A stretch of DNA of 64,000 nucleotides from Arthrobacter globiformis. GTDB taxonomy: Bacteria; Actinomycetota; Actinomycetes; Actinomycetales; Micrococcaceae. Each line of letters begins with the position of its first letter. The first letter of the stretch is position 1. Below are positions 35,132 to 43,286 of this stretch, in pieces. Under the pieces are notes generated by a model that was not told the DNA's origin, ran no database searches, and was given only the letters and a program-made list of their open reading frames with translations. The position numbers were made by a program, and so were the translations under genes. The DNA lies in NCBI RefSeq assembly GCF_003261175.1, contig NZ_QLNP01000084.1, positions 1 to 64,000 of the forward strand, written 5' to 3'.

Positions 35132-35620
35132 ATGGGGACTTCATTGAGCGATCAGCAATTGGGCTTTCGCGAGCCCGGAAAAATTGCGCCAGTAAACATA
35201 CCGCAGGTTGTCCGGCTAGCGGCCGCCTGCTGGGTGGCCAGCGCCGTGGTGGCCGGCATGATGCCTGTCATCCTGGAGGTGGCCGGTATCGACTTCGGCC
35301 AGTCAATACCGGACTGGGCCGTGCCCTATCTCGTGGCGTTCGCCGTCCCGCTCACCGCCTTGCAGGTATTGGCGGCCCAGCACTTGCTGCACGGCGCGCG
35401 CTGGGCCCGCATCCTCCTGACCGTCGCAGCCGCCCTGTCGGCGCTCGGCGCACCGGTCGACCTCACCGCTTTGATCCTTGCCGGCCTGGTGCTGACCCTG
35501 GCGGGTGCCACGCTGATGTGGCTGCCCGCGTCCAACCGGTTCTTCCTACTGCGGCGCGTTCCCGCCTATCCGCTGTCGCTGGTCCGGACCCCGCCCTCAA
35601 GGGAGAACTTCTATGAGTGA
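35132..35620 (+). CDS. Small four-TM membrane protein
   Basis: This 162-aa protein has four predicted TM segments (about 30-50, 65-85, 90-110, 115-135) and a short cytosolic C-terminus ending NFYE. No family motif is recognised, but the plan suits actinobacterial small multi-TM hypotheticals. It overlaps the start of the YbaK gene by 8 bp, suggesting coupling. It is divergent from the ABC exporter genes. Confidence 0.75.
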   Translation: MGTSLSDQQLGFREPGKIAPVNIPQVVRLAAACWVASAVVAGMMPVILEVAGIDFGQSIPDWAVPYLVAFAVPLTALQVLAAQHLLHGARWARILLTVAAALSALGAPVDLTALILAGLVLTLAGATLMWLPASNRFFLLRRVPAYPLSLVRTPPSRENFYE

Positions 35621-36140
35621 CGCCCTTCTGCTCCCCGCCGTGGCCGAGGCCCTGGCCGCCCACGGGGTTGCCCACGAGGTCCTCGAATGTTCGCCGGATC
35701 TGGCGGATACGGCCGAGTTCTGCGCCCACTACGGCTTCAGCCTGGAGGAGGCGGCCAACACCATCCTGGTCGGCTCCAAGAAGGTGGAGCCGCCACGGTA
35801 TGCGGTGTGCGTGGTCCTGGGCACCACCCGGCTGGACGTGAACCGCTCCGTACGGGCCCTGCTCGACGTCAAGCGGGCCTCCTTTGCCGACGCCGATACC
35901 ACCACCGCGCTGACCGGCATGCTGGTGGGCGGCGTCACCGTGCCCGGCATCGAGGGGTTGCCCGTCTACGTGGACCGCGCCGTGCTGGGGGTGCCCCGGG
36001 TGGTCATGGGCGGCGGAAACAGGTCCAGCAAGATCGTCCTCGACCCCGCCGAGCTCCTCAAACTGCCCGGGGTCGAGGTGGTGGACGGGCTCGCCACGCC
36101 GCGCGAACCCGCGTCGGCGCGGACTGACTCCGGCTCCTGA
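35613..36140 (+). CDS. YbaK/prolyl-tRNA-synthetase-associated deacylase
   Basis: This 175-aa YbaK/EbsC-family protein has LEEAANTILVGSKK with the conserved Lys, VVLGTTRLDVNRSVRALLDV, MLVGGVTVPGIEGLPVYVDR and VVMGGGNRSSKIVL. Such proteins hydrolyse mis-aminoacylated tRNAs (Cys-tRNA-Pro or Ser/Ala-tRNA). It overlaps the preceding membrane-protein gene. Confidence 0.9.
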   Translation: MSDALLLPAVAEALAAHGVAHEVLECSPDLADTAEFCAHYGFSLEEAANTILVGSKKVEPPRYAVCVVLGTTRLDVNRSVRALLDVKRASFADADTTTALTGMLVGGVTVPGIEGLPVYVDRAVLGVPRVVMGGGNRSSKIVLDPAELLKLPGVEVVDGLATPREPASARTDSGS

Positions 36141-36296
36141 CTGTCGCCGGCCCGGCTGTAGCGGCACCGCTGCCGCGGCACCGGCCAGGGCCACTTTCCT
36201 GAATTGGCTCTGGTGCGTTGTCCGGCAGGCTGCCTACCGTGGTTGGGGGCTCCATGTGAGTTCCAGCCGACGTTGAATCTCCACAGAAAGACCAGC

Positions 36297-37145
36297 ATGC
36301 CCGCCACCGTGAACGAGTACCCCTTCTCGCAGGTCGACGTCTTTGCCCCCGGGCCCAAGCCCGGCAACCCGGTGGCCGTCGTCCATGGCGCCGACGGCCT
36401 GTCCGACGAGCAGATGCAAAGTTTCGCCAACTGGACCAACCTCTCGGAAACCACCTTCCTGCTGAAGCCGACGCTACCGGAGGCGGACTACCGGCTCCGG
36501 ATCTTCACACCGGCGTCCGAGCTTCCCTTCGCCGGCCACCCGACGCTCGGCTCCGCCCACGCGTGGCTGGAGAACGGCGGACAGCCGCAGCGTCCCGGCG
36601 AACTCGTGCAGGAATGCGGGGTGGGCCTGGTCAAGATCAGCCAGACGGCCGGCGAACAGTTCTTCGAGGCCCCTCCGCTGCGCCGTTCCGGTCCCGTGGA
36701 ACCCGAGGTGCTGGAACAGGCCATCGCCAGCCTGGGCATCACGCCCGAACAGGTCCTGGACAGCAACTGGGTGGACAACGGCCCGGGCTGGCTCGGCATC
36801 CGTCTGGCCTCGGCCCGGCAGGTGCTGGACCTGACGCCGGACTTCGTGGCCATGGGCAAGCTGAACGTCGGCGTCATCGGCGCGTACGGCGACGGCGGTC
36901 CGGCGGACTTTGAGGTGCGCGGGTTCGTTCCCGGCCTGGCCGTCCCCGAAGACCCGGTCACCGGCAGCCTGAACGCAGGCCTTGCGCAGTGGCTCATCGG
37001 CTCAGGCGTGGCGGAGGGCGACTACACCGTCAGCCAGGGCACCGTCCTGGGCCGAGACGGCCGGCTGACCATCACTACCGAAGGCGACAGCATCTGGGTG
37101 GGTGGCACCAGCCGCACCGTCATCAGGGGCAGCGTCTCCCTGTAA
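36297..37145 (+). CDS. PhzF-family isomerase/epimerase-like protein
   Basis: This 282-aa two-domain PhzF/DAP-epimerase fold protein shows NPVAVV, the catalytic-Glu segment LSETTFLL, RIFTPASELPFAGHPTLGSA and EDPVTGSLNAGLAQWL, all hallmarks of PhzF. Start at ATG 36297 (MPATVNEYPF). No other phenazine genes are present, so this is one of the many PhzF-like enzymes with unknown natural substrate. Confidence 0.92.
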   Translation: MPATVNEYPFSQVDVFAPGPKPGNPVAVVHGADGLSDEQMQSFANWTNLSETTFLLKPTLPEADYRLRIFTPASELPFAGHPTLGSAHAWLENGGQPQRPGELVQECGVGLVKISQTAGEQFFEAPPLRRSGPVEPEVLEQAIASLGITPEQVLDSNWVDNGPGWLGIRLASARQVLDLTPDFVAMGKLNVGVIGAYGDGGPADFEVRGFVPGLAVPEDPVTGSLNAGLAQWLIGSGVAEGDYTVSQGTVLGRDGRLTITTEGDSIWVGGTSRTVIRGSVSL

Positions 37146-37514
37146 TTCCATACTCGGCTGGAATAAGACTGGAAGAGGAACTGCCGGGGACGGGCGGTGC
37201 CCCATTGAACCTGCCCGTCCCAGTCCGTGGTGTCTCTTGGCTGATCTTCATGTGGATCTCTTGCGGGGCCGCGGCGCTTCTGCACGGCCCCTGGGAATAC
37301 TGTCGCGCCGCAGGCTCAAGCCTGGCGCAACATTGCGGAAGGATCGCCGCAAGATCGGGCCTGCGCCGCCGTCGGCCGTTCATGACGGCGGGCCCTACGC
37401 CGGTTGCGCACCTGTGCGCCGCCTGTGAATCCTGCCCATCAACGTGAGGTGCGACTCAAAGCCGCAACGTTGCCCGGGCGCCCGCCGTTGGACAGGGAGA
37501 CGGAAGGAGGCCAC
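37146..37514. other. Intergenic region with a hairpin
   Basis: GGGACGGGC (37187-37195) and GCCCGTCCC (37213-37221) can pair around a 17-base loop, perhaps a weak terminator for the phzF-like gene. No further gene is supported. Confidence 0.4.
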
Positions 37515-38096
37515 ATGCTCATTGTTCTGACAGGAATCGACGGTTCGGGAAAAACGACGGCGGCCCGTTCCCTGGTTGCGGCGGCCCGCGCGGAGGGCAG
37601 CAAGGCAGTGCTGCTGAGCAACTATGCAGGCCGGCGGCGCATGTCCCTGCTCAGTGCCAGGCTCGGTACCCACCTGCCTGCCCGGCTGGCCGACGCGGCG
37701 GAAACCACCATGCGCGTCTTCAACGTGCTGCTATCCACGGTCCGGGCAACCCGCTTCGAGGGGCTGGTTGTCATGGACCGGCACCTCCACTGCCAGCTGG
37801 CGCTGCGCGAGGCAAGGGGCCTGCGCCGCGGACGGTTTCTCCCCTGGCTGCTCCGCACCCTCCCGGCCCCGGACCTGGTCCTCCATCTGGAGGTGAGCGC
37901 CGAAGAAGCTCACCGGCGGATCGTGGAGCGCGGGACGGACGAGGAATCCCTGGCCGACCTGACCGCCCTGCGGAACGCCTACCGCGCGCTGCCCCAGTAC
38001 GCGGACATGGTGAAGATCGACGCCGGCGGGCCACCTGCCGAGGTGCTCGGCAGGTTGATCGACGCGGTCGATTCGCAACGGCAACTCAAGGTTTAG
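37515..38096 (+). CDS. Thymidylate-kinase-like P-loop protein
   Basis: This 193-aa protein begins MLIVLTGIDGSGKTTAARSL with Walker A GIDGSGKT (7-14), has VVMDRHLHCQLAL in the DR-motif place and the lid-like EEAHRRIVERG. It belongs to the dTMP kinase superfamily but is shorter and more divergent than Tmk. The start sits behind GGAGG. It may be a paralogue with a different nucleoside or sugar substrate, as found in many actinobacteria. Confidence 0.8.
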   Translation: MLIVLTGIDGSGKTTAARSLVAAARAEGSKAVLLSNYAGRRRMSLLSARLGTHLPARLADAAETTMRVFNVLLSTVRATRFEGLVVMDRHLHCQLALREARGLRRGRFLPWLLRTLPAPDLVLHLEVSAEEAHRRIVERGTDEESLADLTALRNAYRALPQYADMVKIDAGGPPAEVLGRLIDAVDSQRQLKV

Positions 38097-38192
38097 TCAA
38101 GAATTCCCGAAACGGCCGAATACGCCTTCCCGGAAGTCCGTCCGGCTGTACATTAGTGCCAGCTCTCCTCTTTCCCCCCAAATCGGAGCGCT

Positions 38193-38241
38193 GGAAGCCT
38201 CCGCGCTGGAGTCCTTTGATTCGCGCGGAGGCTTCCCCTTT
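38193..38241 (+). terminator. Rho-independent terminator
   Basis: GGAAGCCTCCGCGC (38193-38206) pairs perfectly with GCGCGGAGGCTTCC (38223-38236) and is followed by CCTTTT. It terminates the thymidylate-kinase-like gene. Confidence 0.75.
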
Positions 38242-38367
38242 TCACCCCCGCAACCACGATCCGGGCACCGCCGGCTCTGGCCACGCTCCGCCGTCGACGA
38301 TATAGTAAGCAAGCTGATGACTTCGGATTCCGGACCGTCATCTGTTCACTTCGACGAAGGAGACACT

Positions 38368-39339
38368 ATGAGCACGAGGGTTGAGAAGCGCATTCTGGTG
38401 AACGTGCCGGTCAGCACGGCATACAACCAGTGGACCCAGTTCGAAGACTTCCCGCACTTCATGGGCGGCGTCAAAAAAGTGACCCAACTCAGCGATGACC
38501 GCCTCGAATGGGTCGCCGAGATCGCGGGCGTGAAGCGCAAGTGGGAGGCGAGGATCCTCGAGCAGCAGCCGGACCAGAAGGTTGCGTGGGCTGCCACTGA
38601 GGGTGCCACCAACGCCGGCTCCGTGGAGTTTGAAGACGTGGGCGGCGGCCAGACCTCCATCAAGCTGTTCATCGACTACGAACCCGAAGGGATCGTGGAG
38701 AAGATCGGCGACAAGCTGCACGTCGTGGAGCACCAGGCCGAGTCGGACCTGAAGAGGTTCAAGGCATTCATCGAGGACGAAGGCTACGCCAGCGGCGCCT
38801 GGCGGGGCTCGGTCAACGAAGGCGGCTCGGTGGGCACCCCGGGCGTTGAGCACGCGGCCGGATCGCTCGGCGACAGCGGCAAGGCCGGCGTCTCCGGCAA
38901 GATGGCTGCCGCAGCCGGAGTGGCCGCTGCTGCGGGCGCGGCCGCGGCCGTTGCCGCGGGCGGCAAAGACAAGGAAACCGACACCGTGTATGTCGTCGAC
39001 GAAACCGTCACCCCGGTGGTGCCGGAGTACACCGAAACCACTGTCGTCACCGATGTCGTCACCGACACGACCGGTACCCCCGGCTTCGCCGGCGGAACAG
39101 CGGCGGACACTGTTACGGGCGGAGCTTTTGCGGGCGGAACTGCGGCGGGCACCGGTTCGGCACTGACGGACGAGACCGTCGCCCATCCCTTCGACCAGAC
39201 CAACGGCCTGATTGACGACGAAGGCGACTCGGACGAAACCGCCGCAAGCGACACTCGAAGCGCGGCAGACCGGGCCGAACGGGAAGACGGCGGCCCCGGC
39301 ACCCTCCCGCCCCTTGGCGGCACCTCCGGCCAGCACTAG
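38368..39339 (+). CDS. SRPBCC (COQ10/cyclase-like) protein with Ala/Thr-rich tail
   Basis: This 323-aa protein has residues 1-150 forming a START/SRPBCC ligand-binding domain (VEKRILVNVPVSTAYNQWTQ, FEDFPHFMGGVKKV, WEARILEQQPDQKVAW), a pattern found in many stress-induced actinobacterial proteins. Residues about 190-215 are an Ala-rich hydrophobic stretch that could be a TM helix. After it come Thr/Val/Glu and Gly/Thr repeats (TVTPVVPEYTET, AGGTAADTVTGGAFAGGTAA) and an acidic tail. Start 38368 follows GAAGGAG. The fusion suggests a membrane-anchored or envelope-located SRPBCC protein. Confidence 0.82.
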   Translation: MSTRVEKRILVNVPVSTAYNQWTQFEDFPHFMGGVKKVTQLSDDRLEWVAEIAGVKRKWEARILEQQPDQKVAWAATEGATNAGSVEFEDVGGGQTSIKLFIDYEPEGIVEKIGDKLHVVEHQAESDLKRFKAFIEDEGYASGAWRGSVNEGGSVGTPGVEHAAGSLGDSGKAGVSGKMAAAAGVAAAAGAAAAVAAGGKDKETDTVYVVDETVTPVVPEYTETTVVTDVVTDTTGTPGFAGGTAADTVTGGAFAGGTAAGTGSALTDETVAHPFDQTNGLIDDEGDSDETAASDTRSAADRAEREDGGPGTLPPLGGTSGQH

Positions 39340-39363
39340 GCAGCACCAGGACCGGAACACCAC

Positions 39364-39396
39364 AAACGACGGCGGGTTCTCCCGCCGTCGTTTTTT
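39364..39396 (+). terminator. Rho-independent terminator
   Basis: A 13-bp stem (AAACGACGGCGGG with CCCGCCGTCGTTT), a TTCT loop and a run of T form a textbook terminator 25 bp after the SRPBCC gene. Confidence 0.92.
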
Positions 39397-39701
39397 CCAT
39401 TCACCGCCCTCAATGCCCCTGTCTGAACGCTTTATTTTGAGCATTGACCTCTACGGCGTGCGGTGGCAACGTGGGATTTACCCTTCCTGCCCCTGGCGGG
39501 GGCAGGAGCACAAGGCCATTGCCTGCCCCCGCTTTCGCCCGGCAAGCACAACCCGATATTTCAATAGTCGCGGCATTGACGCCGCAGCACCCGGACATTA
39601 TGAGAGTTCTTTAGCGGTTCTCCCATCTCCGAGTAAGTCGTCTCATTGACGCCTGCCGAAACAAAAGTTGTCATTCGATTCGGCCGGCAGTGGGGGACCA
39701 C
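39397..39701 (+). promoter_or_regulatory. Promoter region of the glycosyltransferase operon
   Basis: The region holds no gene. TTGACG (39576-39581), 17 bases, then TATGAG (39599-39604) is a good sigma70-like pair. A second TTGACG (39646-39651) with TGTCAT at 39669-39674 lies nearer the start. A hairpin CCTGCCCC/GGGGCAGG (about 39488-39508) and a further CCTGCCCCC copy precede them. Confidence 0.5.
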
Positions 39702-40904
39702 ATGGACCACTTAAGGATTGTTCTTTATTCACACGACTCGGTGGGCCTCGGCCACGTGCGGCGCAACCTCGCGCTGGCCCATGCCCTGAGCAACCAGCTT
39801 CCCGTCCTGACCGGCCGCGCTGTGACAGGCCTCCTCGTTTCCGGCACGGCGCTGGCTCCCGGGTTCGACGTTCCTGCCGGCTGGGACTGGATCATCCTGC
39901 CAGCAGTGGAAAAGGGGCCGGCCGGCTATCAGCCCCGCAACCTTAGCGTCCCTATGCAGGACCTCATCTCGCTTCGGGCAGGCCTGCTCGACTCTGTGCT
40001 GGGCGGGTTCCTCCCCCACCTGGTGGTGGTTGACCGCCACGCGACGGGCATCCACCGTGAACTGGAATCAGCCCTGCGCCGCGCGCGCGCAGCCGGATCC
40101 GTCCGCACGGTGCTGGGGCTGCGGGAGATCCTGGACGCCCCTGAAGCGGCCATCGCCGAGTGGGAGAGGGTGGGCGGCGCGCCCCTGGTCAACGACCTCT
40201 TTGACGCAATTTGGGTCTACGGCGATCCTGCAGTGCACAACCCCGTTGCCGCGGGCGAGATCCCGCCGTCTGTGCAACAACTGATCCGCTTCACGGGTTA
40301 CCTCGCGGCCGGCAGACCGGCGGGTCCGGGGAAACTAACAATGCCAGGTCCCTACTTCATGACGACAGTGGGCGGCGGCGCCGACGGACACGCGCTGGCA
40401 GCCCTGGCGGCGGAGGCGGAACTGCCGGAGGGCGTCGGCCACCTGGTCGTTGCGGGACCGCAGATGCCGGCGGAGCAGCTCGCAGACCTGCGCAGGCGGG
40501 CCGGGGCGGGCGTCAGGATCATCGAGAGGCTTGATGGCATGGTTCCCCACCTGCGCGGCGCCCAGGCCATTGTGTCTATGGGCGGTTACAACACCGTCTG
40601 CGAGATCATGAGCACCGACGTTCCTGCCCTGATTGTGCCGCGCATCCACTCGCGGTCCGAGCAGCGGATCAGGGCCGCTTCCCTGGCGTCCGCGGGGTAC
40701 GTGGAGTCTCGCGAAATCGGCACGCTCACGCCGGGCACCCTCTCCCGCTGGCTGGCTAGCCGGCTCGGCACCAAGGTGGACCGTGGACGGGCGCTGCTCA
40801 ACGGGCTGGTCCGCGTGCCACATCTGGCGGCCGAACTCCTGCAGCCCGCGCTGGTCCCCGCCGTCAGCAGCGTCCGGGAAGGTGCCGCCCATGCTGCAGT
40901 CTGA
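39702..40904 (+). CDS. Glycosyltransferase (GT28/MGT-like), first gene of surface-glycan operon
   Basis: This 400-aa protein starts MDHLRIVLYSHDSVGLGHVR, the N-terminal strand-loop typical of GT-B enzymes with a GLGHVRR nucleotide-sugar loop, and ends with a donor-binding half (VAGPQMPAEQLADLRRRAGA, GAQAIVSMGGYNTVCEIMST). It therefore resembles the GT28/MurG-like MGT family. The ATG at 39702 is preferred over a GTG at 39690. It overlaps the next gene by 14 bp. Confidence 0.82.
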   Translation: MDHLRIVLYSHDSVGLGHVRRNLALAHALSNQLPVLTGRAVTGLLVSGTALAPGFDVPAGWDWIILPAVEKGPAGYQPRNLSVPMQDLISLRAGLLDSVLGGFLPHLVVVDRHATGIHRELESALRRARAAGSVRTVLGLREILDAPEAAIAEWERVGGAPLVNDLFDAIWVYGDPAVHNPVAAGEIPPSVQQLIRFTGYLAAGRPAGPGKLTMPGPYFMTTVGGGADGHALAALAAEAELPEGVGHLVVAGPQMPAEQLADLRRRAGAGVRIIERLDGMVPHLRGAQAIVSMGGYNTVCEIMSTDVPALIVPRIHSRSEQRIRAASLASAGYVESREIGTLTPGTLSRWLASRLGTKVDRGRALLNGLVRVPHLAAELLQPALVPAVSSVREGAAHAAV

Positions 40905-42111
40905 ACCAGCCACCGCCTACATCCTCAAGATGTACCCGCGGTTCTCCGAAACGTTCATCGTGTCGGAGATTCTGGCACGCGAGGCAGCCGGGGACACGAT
41001 CGAGATCTTCTCCCTGCTCCCACCGAACGATCCGCGGTTCCATCCTGAGCTGGCCCGCGTCAAAGCGCCCGTGACGTATATCGGCCGCCCGAAAAGCGCC
41101 GACGGCGCATGGAATGTCTTCCGTGCGGCTGAGGCCGCCGGCCTGGCCCCCGCCGTCGCCAGGGTTTTCGCTGAGCTGGCCACGGCGGACACGAATGATG
41201 CCCTCCAAGCCATCAACCTCGCCGTCGCCCTGAAAAACCGCAACATCCGGCACCTGCACGTCCACTTCGCGTCCACCCCTACCACCGTGGCCCGGCTGGC
41301 CTCGGCGATCACCGGCATTCCGTATTCGTTCACGGCGCACGCCGTGGACATCTTCCTTGACTCCGTCAGCCCCGACGATCTGCGGATCAAGTTTGCCCAG
41401 GCCCACCACGCTGTGACCATCAGCGAGTACAACCTGCGCTTTCTGCGCCGCCTCTTCCCGGACGTCACCTCCCGCCTCCACCTGGTCCGGAATGGGCTGG
41501 AACTGGACCGATTCCCCTACCGTGACCCGCGTCCCATCGGCGCAACCCTACGGGTGGCCGCGGTGGGACGCCTGGTCGAAAAGAAAGGTTTCCAGCATCT
41601 GCTGCCCGCCGCCGCGGAGCTGGTGGCCCACGGTTTCCCGCTGGACCTGCGAATCGCGGGCACGGGGCTGCTGGCCGAACAGCTGCAGTCCTCCGTGGAA
41701 CAGCTCGGGCTGGTGCGGAGTGTGCGGCTGCTGGGCCCGCAGACCCAGGACCAGGTCCACGAACTGCTGGATTCGGCCGACGCCTTCATCGCGCCGTGCG
41801 TCGTGGGCTCGGACGGCAACGCCGACGGGATGCCCACCGTCCTGCTCGAGGCCATGGCCGCCGGCGTTCCCTGCATCTCCACAGCCGTCACGGGCATACC
41901 CGAGGCCGTCCGCAACGGGCACACCGGAATACTGACCAGGCCCGGCCAGCCTCATCTGCTCGCCCAGGCGATCCGCCGCATCAGTTCACCGGCCATGGAC
42001 CGGGTTTCGATGGCCCGCAACGCCCGCGCCCTGATCGAGAAGGACTACGACGTGCGGCGGCAGGCGGAGGCACTCCGGGCCCTGTCGATGGAAGCAAGGA
42101 GGGTAGCCTGA
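40891..42111 (+). CDS. Family 4 glycosyltransferase
   Basis: This 406-aa GT4-type GT-B enzyme has MYPRFSETFIVSEILAREAA at the N-terminus and VAAVGRLVEKKGFQHLLPAA in the donor domain. The C-terminal EX7E-type region GMPTVLLEAMAAGVPCISTA and GIPEAVRNGHTGIL binds the nucleotide sugar. It begins within the previous gene and its TGA overlaps the next ATG (TGATG). It probably elongates a cell-surface glycan on the cytosolic face. Confidence 0.9.
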   Translation: MLQSEPATAYILKMYPRFSETFIVSEILAREAAGDTIEIFSLLPPNDPRFHPELARVKAPVTYIGRPKSADGAWNVFRAAEAAGLAPAVARVFAELATADTNDALQAINLAVALKNRNIRHLHVHFASTPTTVARLASAITGIPYSFTAHAVDIFLDSVSPDDLRIKFAQAHHAVTISEYNLRFLRRLFPDVTSRLHLVRNGLELDRFPYRDPRPIGATLRVAAVGRLVEKKGFQHLLPAAAELVAHGFPLDLRIAGTGLLAEQLQSSVEQLGLVRSVRLLGPQTQDQVHELLDSADAFIAPCVVGSDGNADGMPTVLLEAMAAGVPCISTAVTGIPEAVRNGHTGILTRPGQPHLLAQAIRRISSPAMDRVSMARNARALIEKDYDVRRQAEALRALSMEARRVA

Positions 42112-43286
42112 TGCGCGTCGCCTACGTGTGTGCAGACCCCGGCGTTCCGGTCTTCGGCACCAAGGGATCATCGGTCCATGTGCAGGAGATCTCCCGCGCC
42201 TGGCGCCGCGCCGGGGCCGACGTCACGGTCTACTGCACCCACGCCGGAACCGAGAGGCCGGCAGACCTGGCGGACCTCACCGTCGTCGAACTGCCGCCCC
42301 GCCGCGCCGACGGGGAGGAGCGGGAGCGTGCCATCGGGGAGGCTGCTGCGGCCCTGGCCGAGGCGGTGGTCCGCGACGGCTGCGACGTGGTCTACGAGCG
42401 CTACTCGCTCTTCAGCCCGGCGCTCGCCCTGGTTGCCGGAACCCTCGGCGTCCCGTCGGTGCTGGAGGTCAATGCGCCCCTGATCGAGGAGCAGCAGCGG
42501 TACCGGCAGCTGTTCGACGTCCGCCTGGCCGAGGCGGTCCTGCACCGCAACGCCCTGGCCGCTGACACCGTGGCCTCTGTCTCCGAGCCCGTGGTCCGGT
42601 GGGTGGAGGGCCGGGTGCCGGGGGCCAAAACACTGCTGGCACCGAACGGCGTGAACACGGAACGGATAGGTCCCCGGCCGCATGGCCGCCGCCACCCGCG
42701 CCGGCTCACCGTGGCATTCGTGGGCACGCTGAAGCCGTGGCACGGTGTCCCCGCCCTGCTCACGGCGGTAGCGCTGGCCAATACTGAATCCGGGTCTTCA
42801 GGCCACGACGGACGGTGGAGCGTGAAAATCATTGGCGACGGCCCCGGCAGGCAGGACCTGCAACGGGCGGCAGCCGGGCTGGGCGTGGAGGCGGAGTTCA
42901 CCGGCGCGGTGCCCCCGGATGCGGTGCCCGGGCTGCTGCACGGATGCGATGCAGCCGCCGCACCCTACCCGCAGCCTCTGCCCGGCCAGGGCGACTACTT
43001 TTCCCCCCTTAAGGTCTACGAGTACATGGCCGCGGGCATGCCCATCGTGGCCACGGCAGTGGGCCAGATACCGTCCATCGTGGAGGACGGACGCACCGGA
43101 CTGCTCGTCCCGCCGGGTGATGCATCGGCTTTCGCCGCCGCCTTTCGGCGCCTCGGCGCGGACGCCGCGCTCCGCGAGCGCCTGGGCACCCAGGCGAGGG
43201 CCGCCGCCGTCGGACTCTACAGCTGGGACAGCGTGCTGTCCCGCATCACCGCTACCCTGCCCCTCAGCCAAGGGGTGGCACGATGA
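42111..43286 (+). CDS. Family 4 glycosyltransferase
   Basis: This 391-aa GT4 enzyme has an N-terminal acceptor domain with VPVFGTKGSSVHVQEISRAW, then TVAFVGTLKPWHGVPALLTA and, at the C-terminal donor site, PLKVYEYMAAGMPIVATAVG (E-x7-E class). It is coupled to both neighbours (TGATG before, ATGA after). It has different specificity from the preceding GT4 because the acceptor halves differ strongly. The sugar is not predictable. Confidence 0.9.
   Translation: MRVAYVCADPGVPVFGTKGSSVHVQEISRAWRRAGADVTVYCTHAGTERPADLADLTVVELPPRRADGEERERAIGEAAAALAEAVVRDGCDVVYERYSLFSPALALVAGTLGVPSVLEVNAPLIEEQQRYRQLFDVRLAEAVLHRNALAADTVASVSEPVVRWVEGRVPGAKTLLAPNGVNTERIGPRPHGRRHPRRLTVAFVGTLKPWHGVPALLTAVALANTESGSSGHDGRWSVKIIGDGPGRQDLQRAAAGLGVEAEFTGAVPPDAVPGLLHGCDAAAAPYPQPLPGQGDYFSPLKVYEYMAAGMPIVATAVGQIPSIVEDGRTGLLVPPGDASAFAAAFRRLGADAALRERLGTQARAAAVGLYSWDSVLSRITATLPLSQGVAR

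Noticed and set aside
36297-37145. Phenazine biosynthesis
   Set aside because: PhzF-like proteins are widespread outside phenazine clusters, and no other phz genes are present.
39488-39545. CRISPR-like GGGGGCAGG repeats
   Set aside because: They are inverted, too few and without regular spacers; probably hairpins.
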